The position numbers and the translations under genes are program-made. 64,000 bases of DNA from Nectonema munidae. Lineage: Eukaryota; Nematomorpha; Nectonematoida; Nectonematidae. Below are positions 39,001 to 44,629 of the stretch, piece after piece. Position 1 is the first letter of the stretch. Each line of letters begins with the position of its first letter. The notes beneath the pieces are model-generated. The model saw only the letters and a list, made by a program, of their open reading frames with translations, ran no database searches and was not told where the DNA came from. Location: assembly GCA_030549495.1 (NCBI GenBank), contig JAUIRK010000903.1, positions 1,798,001-1,862,000 on the forward strand, in the 5' to 3' direction.

Positions 39001-39124
39001 CAGAAAGGCATTGTGATATAAAATACAAGAAATTTTTTTTTTATGAAAAATCTTTTTCCAAGAGATATGGAATGAAATAAAAGTTGCTTACATTCACCAG
39101 TTGTTGTCTTTCATCATCACTCAT
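8751..39124 (-). CDS. SLC38A11: SLC38A11-like sodium-coupled neutral amino-acid transporter (spliced, whole gene span)
   Basis: A membrane protein of the SLC38 (SNAT) family in the amino-acid/auxin permease fold, expected to carry neutral amino acids with sodium across a cell membrane through about 11 helices. The start is ATG at 39124 in exon 1; the stop is TGA at 8751-8753. Recognisable family blocks, in order: SIVGSGIIGMPLALRF, FGNPGYYILSLCQFIYPF, AMISYNIFIADAF, DAWQFARPKGI, CHHNSFLIYGSL, YLTFTGYSQGDVLENYC, TYPIECFVCRE, CLGIVLELN and ASPLAFIIPSLCYIKL. These agree best with SLC38A11. Eleven exons join in consistent phase with GT-AG boundaries, and a twelfth short exon is tentative. The exon for roughly residues 140-185 (the LSLYRNIAKLGK region of the human protein) was not located between 25583 and 15359; its length must be 2 modulo 3. 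No frameshift or stop was found in placed exons, so the gene is probably active. Confidence 0.88.
9070..9750. other. Intron between exons 13 and 12; nothing else recognised
   Basis: AT-rich intronic sequence with a G-run near 9280 and a GC-richer scrap near 9443-9482. No repeat family or coding motif could be assigned. Confidence 0.5.
9753..9893 (-). CDS. SLC38A11: SLC38A11-like exon 12
   Basis: Phase 0 at both ends: acceptor ATTTTAAG, donor GTAAGT. Encodes VLEQMIFISNKKSLSQTSHV, a hydrophobic helix LITLFLVLTATCFSFS, and RCLGIVLELN, equal to the DCLGIVLELNG motif of the family. The plus-strand open frame over this exon (9658-10005) is a shadow. Confidence 0.9.
10815..10938. repeat. Fold-back repeat with perfect 27-bp arms (possible Helentron/Helitron-type end)
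   Basis: The arm at 10815-10841 (beginning TATACTAGCCGGTCCCGTGG) is repeated exactly, reversed, at 10912-10938. AAGCGAAGCG and CGAGCGAAGCGAG lie just inside the arms. A GTGTGTCTGTGTGTCTGTC run lies 60 bp upstream, a combination seen at ends of rolling-circle Helentrons, but no Rep/helicase is present and the assignment is weak. Confidence 0.6.
11237..11349 (-). CDS. SLC38A11: SLC38A11-like exon 11
   Basis: Follows acceptor CTTTTTAG and encodes DVLENYCQNDDLINATRLIY then SISILLTYPIECFVCRE. This matches the GDLxENYCxNDDLxxxGR and LTYPxECFVxRE blocks of SLC38A11. It ends in phase 0 at the donor GTAAGA. Confidence 0.92.
11671..11793 (-). repeat. tRNA-derived SINE, family A, copy 1 (head truncated)
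   Basis: Shares the order GGTAAAGGTA, GTGGGGT(G)CTTT, GGCACAATTGCGCCGCTTGTA and GCTTGATGCGGGATCGAA with the copies at 29804 and 44851. On the minus strand the last word contains a mutated RNA polymerase III B box. The head with the A box is degraded in this copy. Confidence 0.7.
12351..12506. repeat. Perfect 28-bp inverted repeat with 100-bp spacer
   Basis: The arm at 12351-12378 (begins ATAAATTGAAAATTATAAAG) is repeated exactly in reverse at 12479-12506. Perfect arms around an unrelated spacer suggest a recent fold-back or MITE within intron 10. Confidence 0.75.
12674..12835 (-). CDS. SLC38A11: SLC38A11-like exon 10
   Basis: The best-conserved exon. It encodes FMCHHNSFLIYGSLQDASQQ, then KWNSLTHFSIVIS and AFGTAGYLTFTGYSQ, covering the CHHNSF motif and the next two helices of the SLC38 fold. 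Acceptor CATTTAAG; it ends in phase 1 before GTCACT, joining to exon 11 to give QGDVLENYC. Confidence 0.93.
12840..15125. other. Intron 9; mostly unassigned
   Basis: AT-rich. Apart from the degenerate TTAA MITE at 14384-14503 and a GGAGTCAG/GACTCGGAC-rich scrap near 14535-14610, nothing could be assigned. Confidence 0.45.
14384..14503. mobile_element. Degenerate TTAA-flanked MITE (piggyBac-like ends)
   Basis: Starts TTAACCTTTTAAGGACCAGG and ends GGTCCTCAAAGTGTTGAA. It looks like a decayed relative of the MITE at 27359-27486 (TTAACCCTTTGAGGACCGGG ... CAAAGGGTTAA), and shares the internal words ATCATTTGCTTTAA/ATCGTTTGCTTTAA. Confidence 0.55.
15129..15202 (-). CDS. SLC38A11: SLC38A11-like exon 9
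   Basis: Follows acceptor TTTTTAG and encodes PSTIDAWQFARPKGI then LSSSGIIVF, matching DAWxFAxPxAIQAxGVMSF of the family. It ends in phase 1 before GTTTGT, joining to exon 10 to make the Ala of AFMCHHN. Length 74 nt. Confidence 0.88.
15280..15359 (-). CDS. SLC38A11: SLC38A11-like exon 8
   Basis: Starts in phase 0 after the strong acceptor CTTTTTCAG. Encodes ISLMSIVFILFFLVVALVRL and then GTLWNEI, a transmembrane helix equivalent to the VSLIS region of human SLC38A11. It ends in phase 2 before GTACTT. An earlier GT after GTTCGTTTAG would break the frame to exon 9, so the later donor was chosen. Confidence 0.8.
15365..17405. other. Intronic stretch without a supported gene
   Basis: Open frames at 16928-17125 (+) and 17164-17364 (-) show no motif I recognise and may belong to the decayed retroelement to their right. 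The missing SLC38-like exon 7 was looked for here and not found. Confidence 0.4.
17405..17625 (-). pseudogene. hAT transposase C-terminal remnant
   Basis: The minus strand reads STIVALAIRYPSIPASSAPV, ECLFSLAG and KIIRPDRCRLPDSKFEELMF across 17600-17440. This is the hAT dimerisation domain, whose family pattern is RYLSIPATSAPVERLFSxAG ... RxxLxPxxxxxLxFL. Only the C-terminal part is present. An inverted copy of about 105 bp of it occurs at 18565-18671. Confidence 0.75.
17630..17705. repeat. Poly-G/GC-rich MITE-like scrap
   Basis: A run of about 17 G (17648-17664) is followed by CAATTGCCCCCGGAGCGCC, reminiscent of MITE ends that pair GGGGGCAATTGCCCCC. It abuts the hAT remnant and may have inserted into it. 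Confidence 0.4.
18155..18302. repeat. (AATTAC)n-type low-complexity tract
   Basis: Repeats of AATTACAATTACAAG, ATTACAATTATAATT and similar words over about 150 bp. A short tract of the same kind lies at 17110-17150. Confidence 0.6.
18303..18560 (+). mobile_element. Retroelement fossil, reverse transcriptase piece
   Basis: A plus-strand frame contains INNGKQKFCFNRLPKAANFS, like the finger-palm segment of LTR-kin or DIRS-like reverse transcriptases (NGxYxFxxLPxGxxxSP). It is broken and lies between two inverted hAT pieces. Family undetermined; old. Confidence 0.5.
18562..18675 (+). pseudogene. Inverted copy of the hAT C-terminal remnant
   Basis: Reverse complement of 17515-17623 with few differences over about 105 bp: TVVALAIRYPSIPASSAPVE-like coding on the plus strand (SGTIVALAIRYPS readable). 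It stops abruptly after the LFSL motif. Confidence 0.7.
18680..19175 (+). mobile_element. Retroelement-like fossil, short pieces
   Basis: SERSADIYTKAF (about 18690-18725) resembles the ADIxTKxL tail of some retroelement RNase H domains. The remainder has GC content higher than the surroundings but no further motif. Broken; family undetermined. Confidence 0.35.
19260..19474 (+). repeat. tRNA-derived SINE, family B, copy 1 (5' truncated)
   Basis: GGGGTTCTCGATCCCCAAGG (a B box with a one-base insertion) is followed by CTCCG(C/A)ACTCTTAAAA, ACAAATTCACAAAAAGTGTG, CATCTTAAGCATAATGC and a tail GCGTAAAATGTGGCTAAAAC. The same order occurs in the copy at 20331. Confidence 0.7.
19540..19900 (+). mobile_element. 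Retroelement fossil, RNase H tail-like piece
   Basis: Contains VPSDENLADEPSRRAV, the NxADxxSR motif that ends the RNase H domain in several retroelement groups and that is also seen in the fossil at 4560-7800. Broken; ends are not recognisable. Confidence 0.45.
20331..20560 (+). repeat. tRNA-derived SINE, family B, copy 2 (with tRNA-like head)
   Basis: The head TGGTTGTTAGGGTGTACTTC ... GGTTCGATCCC (B box 20376-20386) resembles a tRNA with an A box and B box for RNA polymerase III. The body and tail match the copy at 19260-19474 through GTGTGATT, CATCTTAAGCATAATGC, GAAAGTGCTTTGATATCTC and GCGTAAAATGTGGCTAAAAC. Confidence 0.75.
21547..21700. repeat. Short tandem and inverted repeat cluster, unit CTAAAATCCCCG
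   Basis: Four or five copies of (C)xAAAATCCCCG at 21558-21615, then the reverse-complement words TTAGTTTTCGGAGATTTTGG and GGGGATTTT to 21690. The cluster can fold on itself. Confidence 0.65.
22205..22500 (+). pseudogene. Tigger/pogo transposase fragment (CENP-B HTH region)
   Basis: Reads VSGPLVQEKAL, FKASNGWLEKFR and KICGERGDVALKTVEDWKNK, the second helix-turn-helix (HTH_CENPB/Tc5 type) of pogo/Tigger DDE transposases, which binds the element ends. The family pattern is SGPxLxxKAxxF ... FxASxGWLxxFKxRH. A frame change after KICGERG and the absence of the DDE domain make it a dead, truncated copy in an intron of the SLC38-like gene. Confidence 0.75.
22505..25580. other. Intronic stretch; no supported gene
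   Basis: AT-rich. An exon-like segment at 22979-23039 (+) and a hAT-like end at 23763 are described separately. A near-perfect duplicate of ATTCCTAATATTCCCTCACA lies at 24670-24712. Nothing else was recognised. Confidence 0.4.
23763..23810. repeat. hAT-type MITE terminus
   Basis: CAGTAGTGGGATTCAGTCGG followed by TTCGCACCGGTTCG resembles a known hAT terminal type (CAGTGGTGGGATTCAAA...CGGTTCGCACCGGTTC). A convincing other end was not found before 24200. Confidence 0.45.
25583..25648 (-). CDS. SLC38A11: SLC38A11-like exon 6
   Basis: Follows acceptor GATTTAG and completes the Ala codon from exon 5. Encodes MISYNIFIADAFIKLLIRTF, matching the family block AMISYNIxxGDTxxKVF. It ends in phase 1 before GTTTTT. 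The following exon was not found. Confidence 0.87.
25720..25795 (-). CDS. SLC38A11: SLC38A11-like exon 5
   Basis: Starts in phase 0 after TTCATAG and encodes DMVFSAFGNPGYYILSLCQF followed by IYPFI, matching the AFGxPGYxLLSxxQFxYPFI block of the family (third helix region). It ends in phase 1 before GTACAC. The intron before exon 6 is only about 70 bp. Confidence 0.88.
25858..25898 (-). CDS. SLC38A11: Candidate short exon 4 of the SLC38A11-like gene
   Basis: Tentative. It has an acceptor (GAGTTAG) and a consensus donor GTATGT, and its 41 nt exactly fit the phase between exon 3 (phase 1) and exon 5 (phase 0). The peptide (A)HMGVKWGLSLLRR stands where human SLC38A11 has the end of helix 2 and its loop, but is about six residues shorter and poorly conserved. 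The true exon could lie elsewhere in the long intron. Confidence 0.4.
26000..27355. other. Intronic stretch; one unrecognised ORF
   Basis: A 96-codon plus-strand frame (26475-26765) has no recognised motif and no context suggesting expression. The rest is AT-rich without repeats I can name. Confidence 0.4.
27359..27486. mobile_element. TTAA-flanked MITE (piggyBac-like ends)
   Basis: TTAA at 27359-27362 and 27483-27486 bracket a 120-bp element starting CCCTTTGAGG and ending TTTTCAAAGGG, so the terminal 8 bp (CCCTTTGA) are inverted repeats. TTAA target sites with ends starting CCC are typical of piggyBac. No transposase is present. Confidence 0.65.
28440..28745. repeat. Diverged dispersed repeat, copy 1
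   Basis: Collinear with 33790-34075: GAATTTTCAT(TT)TT, TTTAAGAAA(A/G)TT, GCAAGTTTA, TTTGACAAAGACT/TTTGGCAAAGACT, TTTAAATAAAAT/TTTAGATAAAAT and AACATATTATT(G)(T)TGGTAGG(C/T)AATGAAT. Same orientation, strongly diverged, no coding motif. Confidence 0.6.
28794..28902. mobile_element. MITE with approximately 33-bp inverted ends (TACCAATGTT family)
   Basis: The ends TTTAGTACCAATGTTCGCAA and (reverse complement) TTTAGTACCAATGTTGCCAA continue to about 33 bp with few mismatches. The core ACTTCAGTAATCTCTATTTA is shared with the MITE at 46676-46801. Confidence 0.75.
29560..29713. mobile_element. MITE related to the TTAA group
   Basis: Starts near CCTTTTTGTGACCAGTGTATC and ends CTGGTCACGAAGGGGTTAA. The inner words TCGTCTGATTTTTC and CTTGGTCTGCTTTTTC are like those in the MITE at 58405-58673. 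Ends are partly decayed. Confidence 0.5.
29804..29954 (-). repeat. tRNA-derived SINE, family A, copy 2
   Basis: AAAGGCAACGTGGGGTGCTT, GAGAAGGCACAATTGCACAG, GAGGCTTGATGCGGGATTGA and TTACTCACGCCCA occur in the same order as in the copies at 11671 and 44851. Read on the minus strand, the tRNA-like head begins at 29954 and carries a degenerate B box. Confidence 0.75.
29960..31430. other. Intronic stretch without recognised features
   Basis: Several open frames (for example 30118-30516 minus and 30562-30840 plus) lack motifs, and the first overlaps tRNA-like or anonymous repeat sequence. No exon of the SLC38-like gene was seen. Confidence 0.4.
31440..33045 (+). pseudogene. Unclassified transposase-like family, copy 1 (intronic, broken)
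   Basis: A plus-strand series of frames aligned to the copy at 62.0-64.0 kb. Blocks: DQSWAPQICC and LPFDIPMIWREPQNDTTDCY-FC (31520-31665); WRLFIGASRYSTKTVLLYIG then PSVPIAHSVKLKEAF (32130-32250); GYTKYIPL (32350-32375); and LGCNMSLKVDFLHSHLDIF, DVSDQHGERFHQDISKMEDR, YKGKWSSEILAEYCWNLRRD (32720-32925). The last block is the best preserved: H-S-H-L-D followed by a Glu in HGERFHQD. Several frame changes and stops make this a dead copy. It lies antisense within the long third intron of the SLC38-like gene. If this is a DDE-type element, the first acidic residue of the WRLFID block has become Gly here. Confidence 0.65.
33050..33785. other. Intronic stretch with C-rich tract
   Basis: Mostly AT-rich. 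A C-rich tract (33533-33560) and a second (33616-33627) are each preceded by related words (TTGACGTCAACC/ATGTCAACT), suggesting short decayed repeats. No coding motif. Confidence 0.4.
33790..34075. repeat. Diverged dispersed repeat, copy 2
   Basis: The partner of 28440-28745 in the same orientation, recognisable by TTTGGCAAAGACTTCTC and AACATATTATTATTGTAGGT. No coding capacity seen. Confidence 0.6.
34080..35285. other. Intronic stretch without recognised features
   Basis: AT-rich sequence upstream of SLC38-like exon 3. No motif, repeat or exon could be assigned. Confidence 0.45.
35289..35363 (-). CDS. SLC38A11: SLC38A11-like exon 3
   Basis: Begins after acceptor TTTTTAG, completes the Gly codon from exon 2, and encodes MPLALRFSGYGLGT followed by a hydrophobic helix ILIIFFAIIS (second transmembrane segment). 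It ends in phase 1 before GTGCTT. Reading through the donor gives more hydrophobic residues and then a stop, so the splice is needed. Confidence 0.85.
35460..36170 (-). pseudogene. RTE-like LINE 3' fragment in intron 2 of the SLC38-like gene
   Basis: A minus-strand frame at 36125-35940 reads EKSFDSVFITLHKWVLIRKG, then NLVKAVVAFYES, matching the palm of an RTE/CR1-type reverse transcriptase (the DLEKAFDSV and LVKAVxAMY motifs). Further on, a frame at 35735-35481 reads CGVCGIRVKSNSILCTRCCK, the Cys-rich C-terminal finger of these LINE proteins (CxxCxxxVxxNSIxCxxC). The catalytic YADD region between them is mutated beyond recognition and several stops intervene. It lies in the same orientation as the host gene, entirely inside a 1.08-kb intron. 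Confidence 0.7.
36442..36565 (-). CDS. SLC38A11: SLC38A11-like exon 2
   Basis: Begins after acceptor CCATTTAG and ends in phase 1 before GTAAAT. Encodes an acidic cytosolic stretch EVEDEEDEGF, then SSLFTSFNYINSIVGSGII, the first transmembrane helix with the family's N-S-I-V-G-S-G-I-I substrate-site motif. Length is 124 nt (41 codons plus one base). Confidence 0.88.
36570..39085. other. Intron 1 of the SLC38-like gene; no other gene seen
   Basis: A 2.5-kb AT-rich intron. Overlapping frames on both strands at 37445-37673 are shadows of AT-rich sequence without motifs. Confidence 0.5.
39092..39124 (-). CDS. SLC38A11: SLC38A11-like exon 1 (coding part)
   Basis: Encodes the N terminus MSDDERQQLVN, short and acidic as in the family's cytosolic N-terminal tail. 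It ends in phase 0 at a consensus donor GTAAGC. The start is chosen because the context GGAAGGATGAG is favourable and the next exon continues in frame with more acidic residues. No TATA box or other promoter element was recognised upstream (39125-39200). Confidence 0.75.
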
Positions 39125-39129
39125 CCTTC

Positions 39130-40150
39130 CACCGTTGTTTGGGATGCTTTGTAGGAAGGTCGGGATTGCTTTCAAGAAATGCCCTACTCACTTAGAAAAA
39201 GAAATCTAAAATACGTGTGAAGAGGCTTTTCAAAATAATTTATACAGTAAAAAGATCTTCGCTAGCAAACTATGATTGTTATAATTGGGAAATAATTAAT
39301 TATTAATTAAATATTAATAAAATTCCAACTTGAATTCAAGTGCGCCTTGAACAGAAAAAATGGTAAAGTGGATATGAGAAAAGATAAGGCGGCGATGCGA
39401 AGCAGCTTCATGCACAATTTGCGTACTTTCATCGACAACCAAAATGACATTTCGTCAACCCAGTTGCCTTATTTTTACCTAGCTACAATAAAACTTCGCA
39501 AATCTCAATTTTCAGTGAGAACATTCGAAAAGAATGTTGTCAAATTCCGGGATACTAAATTTTCTATTACTCTAAACTTGATAAGATTTTGACATTTTTT
39601 AATCCCAAACTATTTTTTTTTAATTTCTAAAAAGGATTTAAAGCGTTTATATTTTAAATAAATAGAGAAAGTGTGTTGAGTTTTTTTCAAATTAAAACAG
39701 TAAGCTTGCATTTTTATAATAAACAAGTTTTTGTCTATTTTTTTTATATATACGGCGTAGCCACGTCCTTCCGTCACATTTGGCTCCTCAAAAAATTATG
39801 GAACTTCGAGACTGACGGATCATCGAAGCAAAAATTTCTGTCAATAAGGAAATCTTATCTCAAAAAAACTAGATGCACTTTATGGATAATAATAATAATC
39901 AAAGGATGGATTTTAGCGGCTTGACTTATATTTATTTGGATAATTTTGATCATAAGTTCGAATCAAAAGATCTTTTCAGATCCTTATGAGTAAGATTTTA
40001 AACGCGTATACAAAGGAACATAAAGCATGAGATTTTTCCGAAAAACTGGAATAACTCATTAACACAATGACCAGTTCGCCAACAAAGATAAAACAAGTAT
40101 TAATGAGATAAATAACCAACTAACAATTTACCTGCACTCATTTTGAAGGT
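39130..40150. other. Upstream flank of the SLC38-like gene
   Basis: Presumably holds the promoter and 5' untranslated region of the minus-strand SLC38-like gene, but no TATA box, CpG island or initiator could be picked out. A plus-strand 81-codon frame (39347-39592) has no recognised motif. Confidence 0.35.
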
Positions 40151-40154
40151 TCTA

Positions 40155-40286
40155 GGAGAAAAGTATCCAGAAGACAAAAGTTACCACTTTTGTATATTCT
40201 AGGTTTATTACGTATTTGTATAATACGAGTTATCACCTTCGTATTATACAAAAGTGGTAACTTTTGTCTTCTGGATACTTTTCTCC
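40155..40286. repeat. Perfect 41-bp palindromic arms (fold-back repeat)
   Basis: The arm at 40155-40195 (begins GGAGAAAAGTATCCAGAAGA) is repeated exactly reversed at 40246-40286. The 50-bp centre contains a further smaller hairpin around TATAATACG/CGTATTATA. Perfect identity suggests a recent event or gene conversion between the arms. Confidence 0.9.
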
Positions 40287-40491
40287 GGTTACCATTTTGA
40301 ATGCTCTTTTAAATAAAGTATCAAAAAATCATATCCTGATGTTTTTCAAACACGAGGTGAATTGAATTGATTGATTATGATATTACTACAAAATTTCTTT
40401 GGACTGAAATGGCAGTTTGTTCTATATTGGTAGTGTAGACACTTCGCTATGACCATTCTCATCCTGAGAATATTTATGTCCGCATACTAAT

Positions 40492-41738
40492 TAGTGCTCC
40501 CACACCCGCGGGGCGGACGTGGGTTGTCCACAGCAACATTTTTTCGGGGCGGAGCGGGTGCGGGTTTTATTAATATAGTGCGGACAATCTGTGGGTTGTC
40601 CGCATTCAGCAAGTTTTATGAGTGCACTTTTTGGAAATAGCTTATTTTTTATTGCTATGTTACGTATATTGGAAAAAGATTTGCATTGAGTAAATAATAG
40701 TGTTTGATGAAGTGAAATCGTAGTTGAAATAGAAAGGTAGAACAGGTTTGATCAGCGTGATTGATGCGTGTACAAGTGAAGAAGGAGAAAAAATCAAATA
40801 ATAAAATGTCATATTTTTGATATATCCATTTAAAAATATTATTCAATAATAATTCATTTTTTTGTTGTTTTCTTTCGCACATTTTAAATGGCAACGTTAA
40901 CATCTCTCCAAGTTTTATCTCATTTAAAATCTGGCTTATATAAAATAAAAAGTGTAAATGGATTGAAATCGGAGGTCTGGAAGACGTTTGGCATCGTGGA
41001 AAATGAAAAAAACATTGATTTGGATATTGTCGTTTGTAAAGTATGCTTTCAAGCTTTCGCTTATTGTGGAAGGAAAACAGGTACTTCTATTCTTAGGAGA
41101 CACACGTGCAAAATATATCCTAATCAAACTTTACTGACTGATGCTATCAAGCCAGTTTTGAATAATACTAAAGTTATTTCAAAAGTTAAAAACGAAAAGA
41201 TTAAACTGGCATGCGTCCGTTTTTTAGCTAAAGATCGTAGACCATTTGAAACGATCGGTTGTGGTGGATTCATTGACTTAGTTCAAGAGGTAAACTCTAA
41301 CGCTTTCTTAAATTTGTAAAATTATTGATATGAGAAAACAAAGTATACAAATTAAAAAAATGCAAGCCAAAAATACAAATTTAAAAAATCCAAGGGCTAA
41401 TCTTTTGTGATCGATAGTCAAAATTTTAAATATTTCAATTGTTGATGAAACAATTTGTTTATTCAGATTACACAACTTGTGAAAGAAAATTTTTTTCAGA
41501 CAAAAACTTATTTGTAAAAAAATTAATAATATATTTAAAAGTAGTATAGTATATCTAAGATTTTTTTTCAAGCATGTTAAGGATATAAATAACATTTAAT
41601 TAGCTTTGTATTATTTCGATAAAATGTGGGTCGGGTGCGGGTCCAAATTGATAAATGCAGAGCGGGTGTGGGTTCAAATTGAATAATTGCGGGGCGGAGC
41701 GGGTGCGGACAACTTTTTACAACCCGCGGATGGCTCTA
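40492..41738 (+). mobile_element. hAT element with both ends, carrying only a BED finger and transposase N terminus
   Basis: The left end TAGTGCTCCC and right end GGATGGCTCTA (reverse complement TAGAGCCATCC) are flanked by ATACTAAT (40484-40491) and ATTCCAAT (41739-41746), 6 of 8 identical, fitting a hAT 8-bp duplication. GC-rich subterminal repeats (GGGGCGGAGCGGGTGCGG) occur inside both ends (near 40545 and 41690). Confidence 0.75.
40888..41319 (+). CDS. BED-type zinc finger protein, truncated hAT transposase
   Basis: An uninterrupted 143-codon frame within the hAT element. Residues about 28-75 form a BED finger: SEVWKTFGIVENE, VCKVCFQAF (the CxxC pair), then TSILRRHTCK (the HxC end). BED fingers bind the element's ends. 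Residues about 100-135 read KIKLACVRFLAKDRRPFETI then GCGGFIDLVQEV, the hAT N-terminal region (FIAxDxxPFxxVxxxGF). The catalytic domain and dimerisation region are absent, so it cannot move the element alone. The frame is open to its stop at 41317-41319, so it may be recently decayed, internally deleted, or part of a gene whose next exon is lost. Confidence 0.7.
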   Translation: MATLTSLQVLSHLKSGLYKIKSVNGLKSEVWKTFGIVENEKNIDLDIVVCKVCFQAFAYCGRKTGTSILRRHTCKIYPNQTLLTDAIKPVLNNTKVISKVKNEKIKLACVRFLAKDRRPFETIGCGGFIDLVQEVNSNAFLNL

Positions 41739-42354
41739 ATTCCAATGAAAAAATGTATAACTCCTCTCCCTGAGAAAATTTTTTTTATTGTCAGTATAAA
41801 AATTTTGGATACCCCCTTCTCCACTTTGTAAATTTTTGTCACCCTCCCTCTGGTCTAAATTCATTTCTACATGATTGGTTCGAACATTTCCATTCTAAAT
41901 CTTTAGCGAACAGAAATTATTTTTTTCAAAAAAACAAAAAGTTCTTATTTTGTTGTAGTTGAGTAAGTTTATGTAAGTGAGATGCAATAAATATCCACTA
42001 TGAAGCGCAAATTTTGTAATCTTTAATGATACAAAATAAAAAAATAAAAAAGTTTATGATAAAAAAATAGCTTTTCCTTAGTTGTTGAATATAAAAAAGA
42101 GTTATCAATAAAAAGACTTTTATTATATTAAATGAGTAAGCGTAGAAAAGAGGCAGAAGCAAACAAAAGAAAAGTTAGAATATAAAAACTTTTTCCAAGT
42201 TGGTATCTTTTAAAATAATTTTTATTAGTTTTATTTTTAATGATAGTCAAAGAAGATAAAAAAATACCTATATAGAAATATAGAAATAGGCGTTTGTAAG
42301 TCATAGTTTACTGACGCCGGATTTTAAAAAACGAGCTTTGAAATTAAGTCTAAG

Positions 42355-42545
42355 AAGAGACAAATTCAAAATTTATGCATAGAAATTGTAGAAGAGTTAA
42401 AAATGGAAAGGGAGGAATTAAAATGGAAAAGGACGAATTTAAAATGGAAATGGACGAATTTAAAATGAAAAAAGAGCAATTAAAAATGAAAAAAGAGAGT
42501 TTTAATAGGAAAGCAAGACTTATATTGAAAAAGACGAATTTAAAA
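42355..42545 (+). repeat. Coding-type 21-bp heptad repeats (KMEKDEF type)
   Basis: In the plus strand five or six 7-codon units follow one another: ELKMERE, ELKMEKD (one base lost between units), EFKMEMD, EFKMKKE, QLKMKKE. The heptad pattern would form a charged coiled coil. Upstream IQNLCIEIVEELK is in frame. The same 21-bp style occurs at 44630 and 52550, and more weakly at 47640. Confidence 0.6.
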
Positions 42546-42599
42546 TGACGTGTTATAATAATTACAGTCAACTATACACACAATGCGGTGTAAATAGCT

Positions 42600-43770
42600 T
42601 TTCTTTGTGCCAGAATCAATAAAATGTCAATTTAAATTCAACAAAAACTTCATACTCTATTATTTATATGTATGTGTGTACTTGCTCGTTTCTCCTATAT
42701 TATGTGAGGAGAGCTATTTTCGTGACAAAGTTTTACTTCAAAATTCGGCAAATCTTTCTTTCGCAAATCACGATGTCGGAAAATCAGAGCTCCTTTTCTC
42801 CATTTTCATCAAGACAAAGAAAGTGTATAAATTATAGAAATGCAATTAGATGAACTTATATTTCCTTATATTTCCTTACCTCGCGTATTCTTTCAGAGGG
42901 ATATGACTTTCTCACTTTTGTAAATCGTACTAGCCGTTTTAGTGCATATAAGAAAAATCACAACATTATAAATAAGTAGAATAGTTTAATAAAAGTGAAA
43001 CCTTTGAAGGAATCGATATTCATCATTGAAAAAGCAAGGAAATCATCAGTTATAGCAGTTAACAACAATGAAAGATGATCAGAACTTTGTTTAGAGATCT
43101 CACGGGAAACAGATCTAGAATTTGATACGCAGAATATGTATGATAAATATTCCGTTTAAGAGATGCACAACGAGAGCGACATGCAGTCTGGAAAATCCTC
43201 TCTTTAGCCAAGCCAAACTGTTTTAGTTCAACAAATTTAATTTTAAAACTGTTATACCATAGTGATCAAAATATTTAATTGAATTTTTGAATCAAATAAA
43301 AAAGGTAGCAATTATTTGAATAGAGAACTTTTAGTTTTACTCTTGTAATTACTTTTAAGATACTTAGGATTGACTTCATTATGTTGACGGGGTGGTAGAG
43401 AAGATTTTTCTATGTTGAATATGCTTTTAAAACAATATTTTTTGTTGATTCAACTTGAGGGAATAAATTACCGGCTTTTAAAATTTCAGAATAAAACTTC
43501 TCACATTCCAAATTCATTTTTAAATAATAGTAAAACAACCCCCCCCCCCCCACTGGTGATACAAATAGAAGAAAGGATTTTATTATTTGATTTTTTTAAA
43601 TAAAACTTGTATTAAAATTTAATTTGAACTTTTAAATTTCAATCATACGTTTTTTAGTTCGTTTTTTTTAGCATACTTCAACTTTAAAAAAATACTTTTT
43701 AGAAAACTGCAAACTTTTTCTGCAAATTCTGCAAACTTTTTTGAATCACTCATTTAAATAAATAATAATT
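42600..43770. other. No supported gene
   Basis: AT-rich. Overlapping frames at 42607-42853 show no motif. A C-run of 12 lies at 43541-43552. Confidence 0.45.
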
Positions 43771-43773
43771 TTA

Positions 43774-44240
43774 TTGAGCTCATTGCTGCTATCAATGTTA
43801 CATTTTTTCCTAAAAATGAAAAAAATTGCAGAATTTTTGATCGAACTGATATCTAAAATAAGTAACCTAAAAAACTGCTGGCTAATTATTATGGATAACG
43901 CAAAGATCCACAAAACTCAAACTATCGAAAACTTAACAACTTCAGATGGACAAATTTTGAAGTTTTTGTCTCCTTATAGTTACATGCTGAATCCAATTGA
44001 GCCGGCATTCTCAAAAATCAAAAATTTTGCAAAAGAGAAATTAAGTAAGATTTGCTTCAATATTTATAAAACATGTTTTAAAAAGTTTTATTTTACGCAC
44101 AACACTTTCTTTCATGCTAGATGATGTGATAAAAAAACTGGTTTCCTCAATAAACAGCGAGGAATGCAAAAGCTGCATTGCACATGCACTACGTAACATA
44201 CAAAAAAGGCAAATGGGAGTTTCTATTTCTTCATAAAATG
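43774..44240 (+). pseudogene. Tc1/mariner-type (IS630-like) transposase C-terminal fragment
   Basis: Reads NCWLIIMDNAKIHKTQTIEN, then LKFLSPYSYMLNPIEPAFSK and IKNFAKEKLS. This is the last part of a DDE_3 transposase: the second catalytic Asp in IIMDNAKIH and the third-acid region LSPYSxxLNPIE, where Glu is the last catalytic acid. Such enzymes cut and paste Tc1-like elements at TA. Continuation after about 44105 is in another frame (LDDVIKKLVSSINSEECKSC). The N-terminal DNA-binding half is absent, so the copy is dead. Confidence 0.8.
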
Positions 44241-44629
44241 TGATATATTGTTTTTGCTTTAAATTACTTGAATGATAATAAAGAAGTTTGTGTGAACACT
44301 TTTTTTCATTATATAATGGATATTAAAATGGATGTAAAACGTTTTTCGAAACTAATTTTTAAAATTCAGTTTTTTGCTTAGTTGAAACTTTCGATACAAA
44401 CTAAAAAAATTTTTAATTCTATGTTACTATAATATAAAAACAATCTATGTAGAAGGCAAAAATTGAAGAGTTAAAAACTTGTCTATAAATGAACTGCTAG
44501 TTACATCAAATTAAAAAAGACTTGAAATAGAGGCGGAGAATTAGAAAATTATCAGTGTATCTATCAACACGTCTACAGAGCATGACAAATGCACATAATA
44601 TTACGCTTATTCGGAAAAGTAAAATCAAA

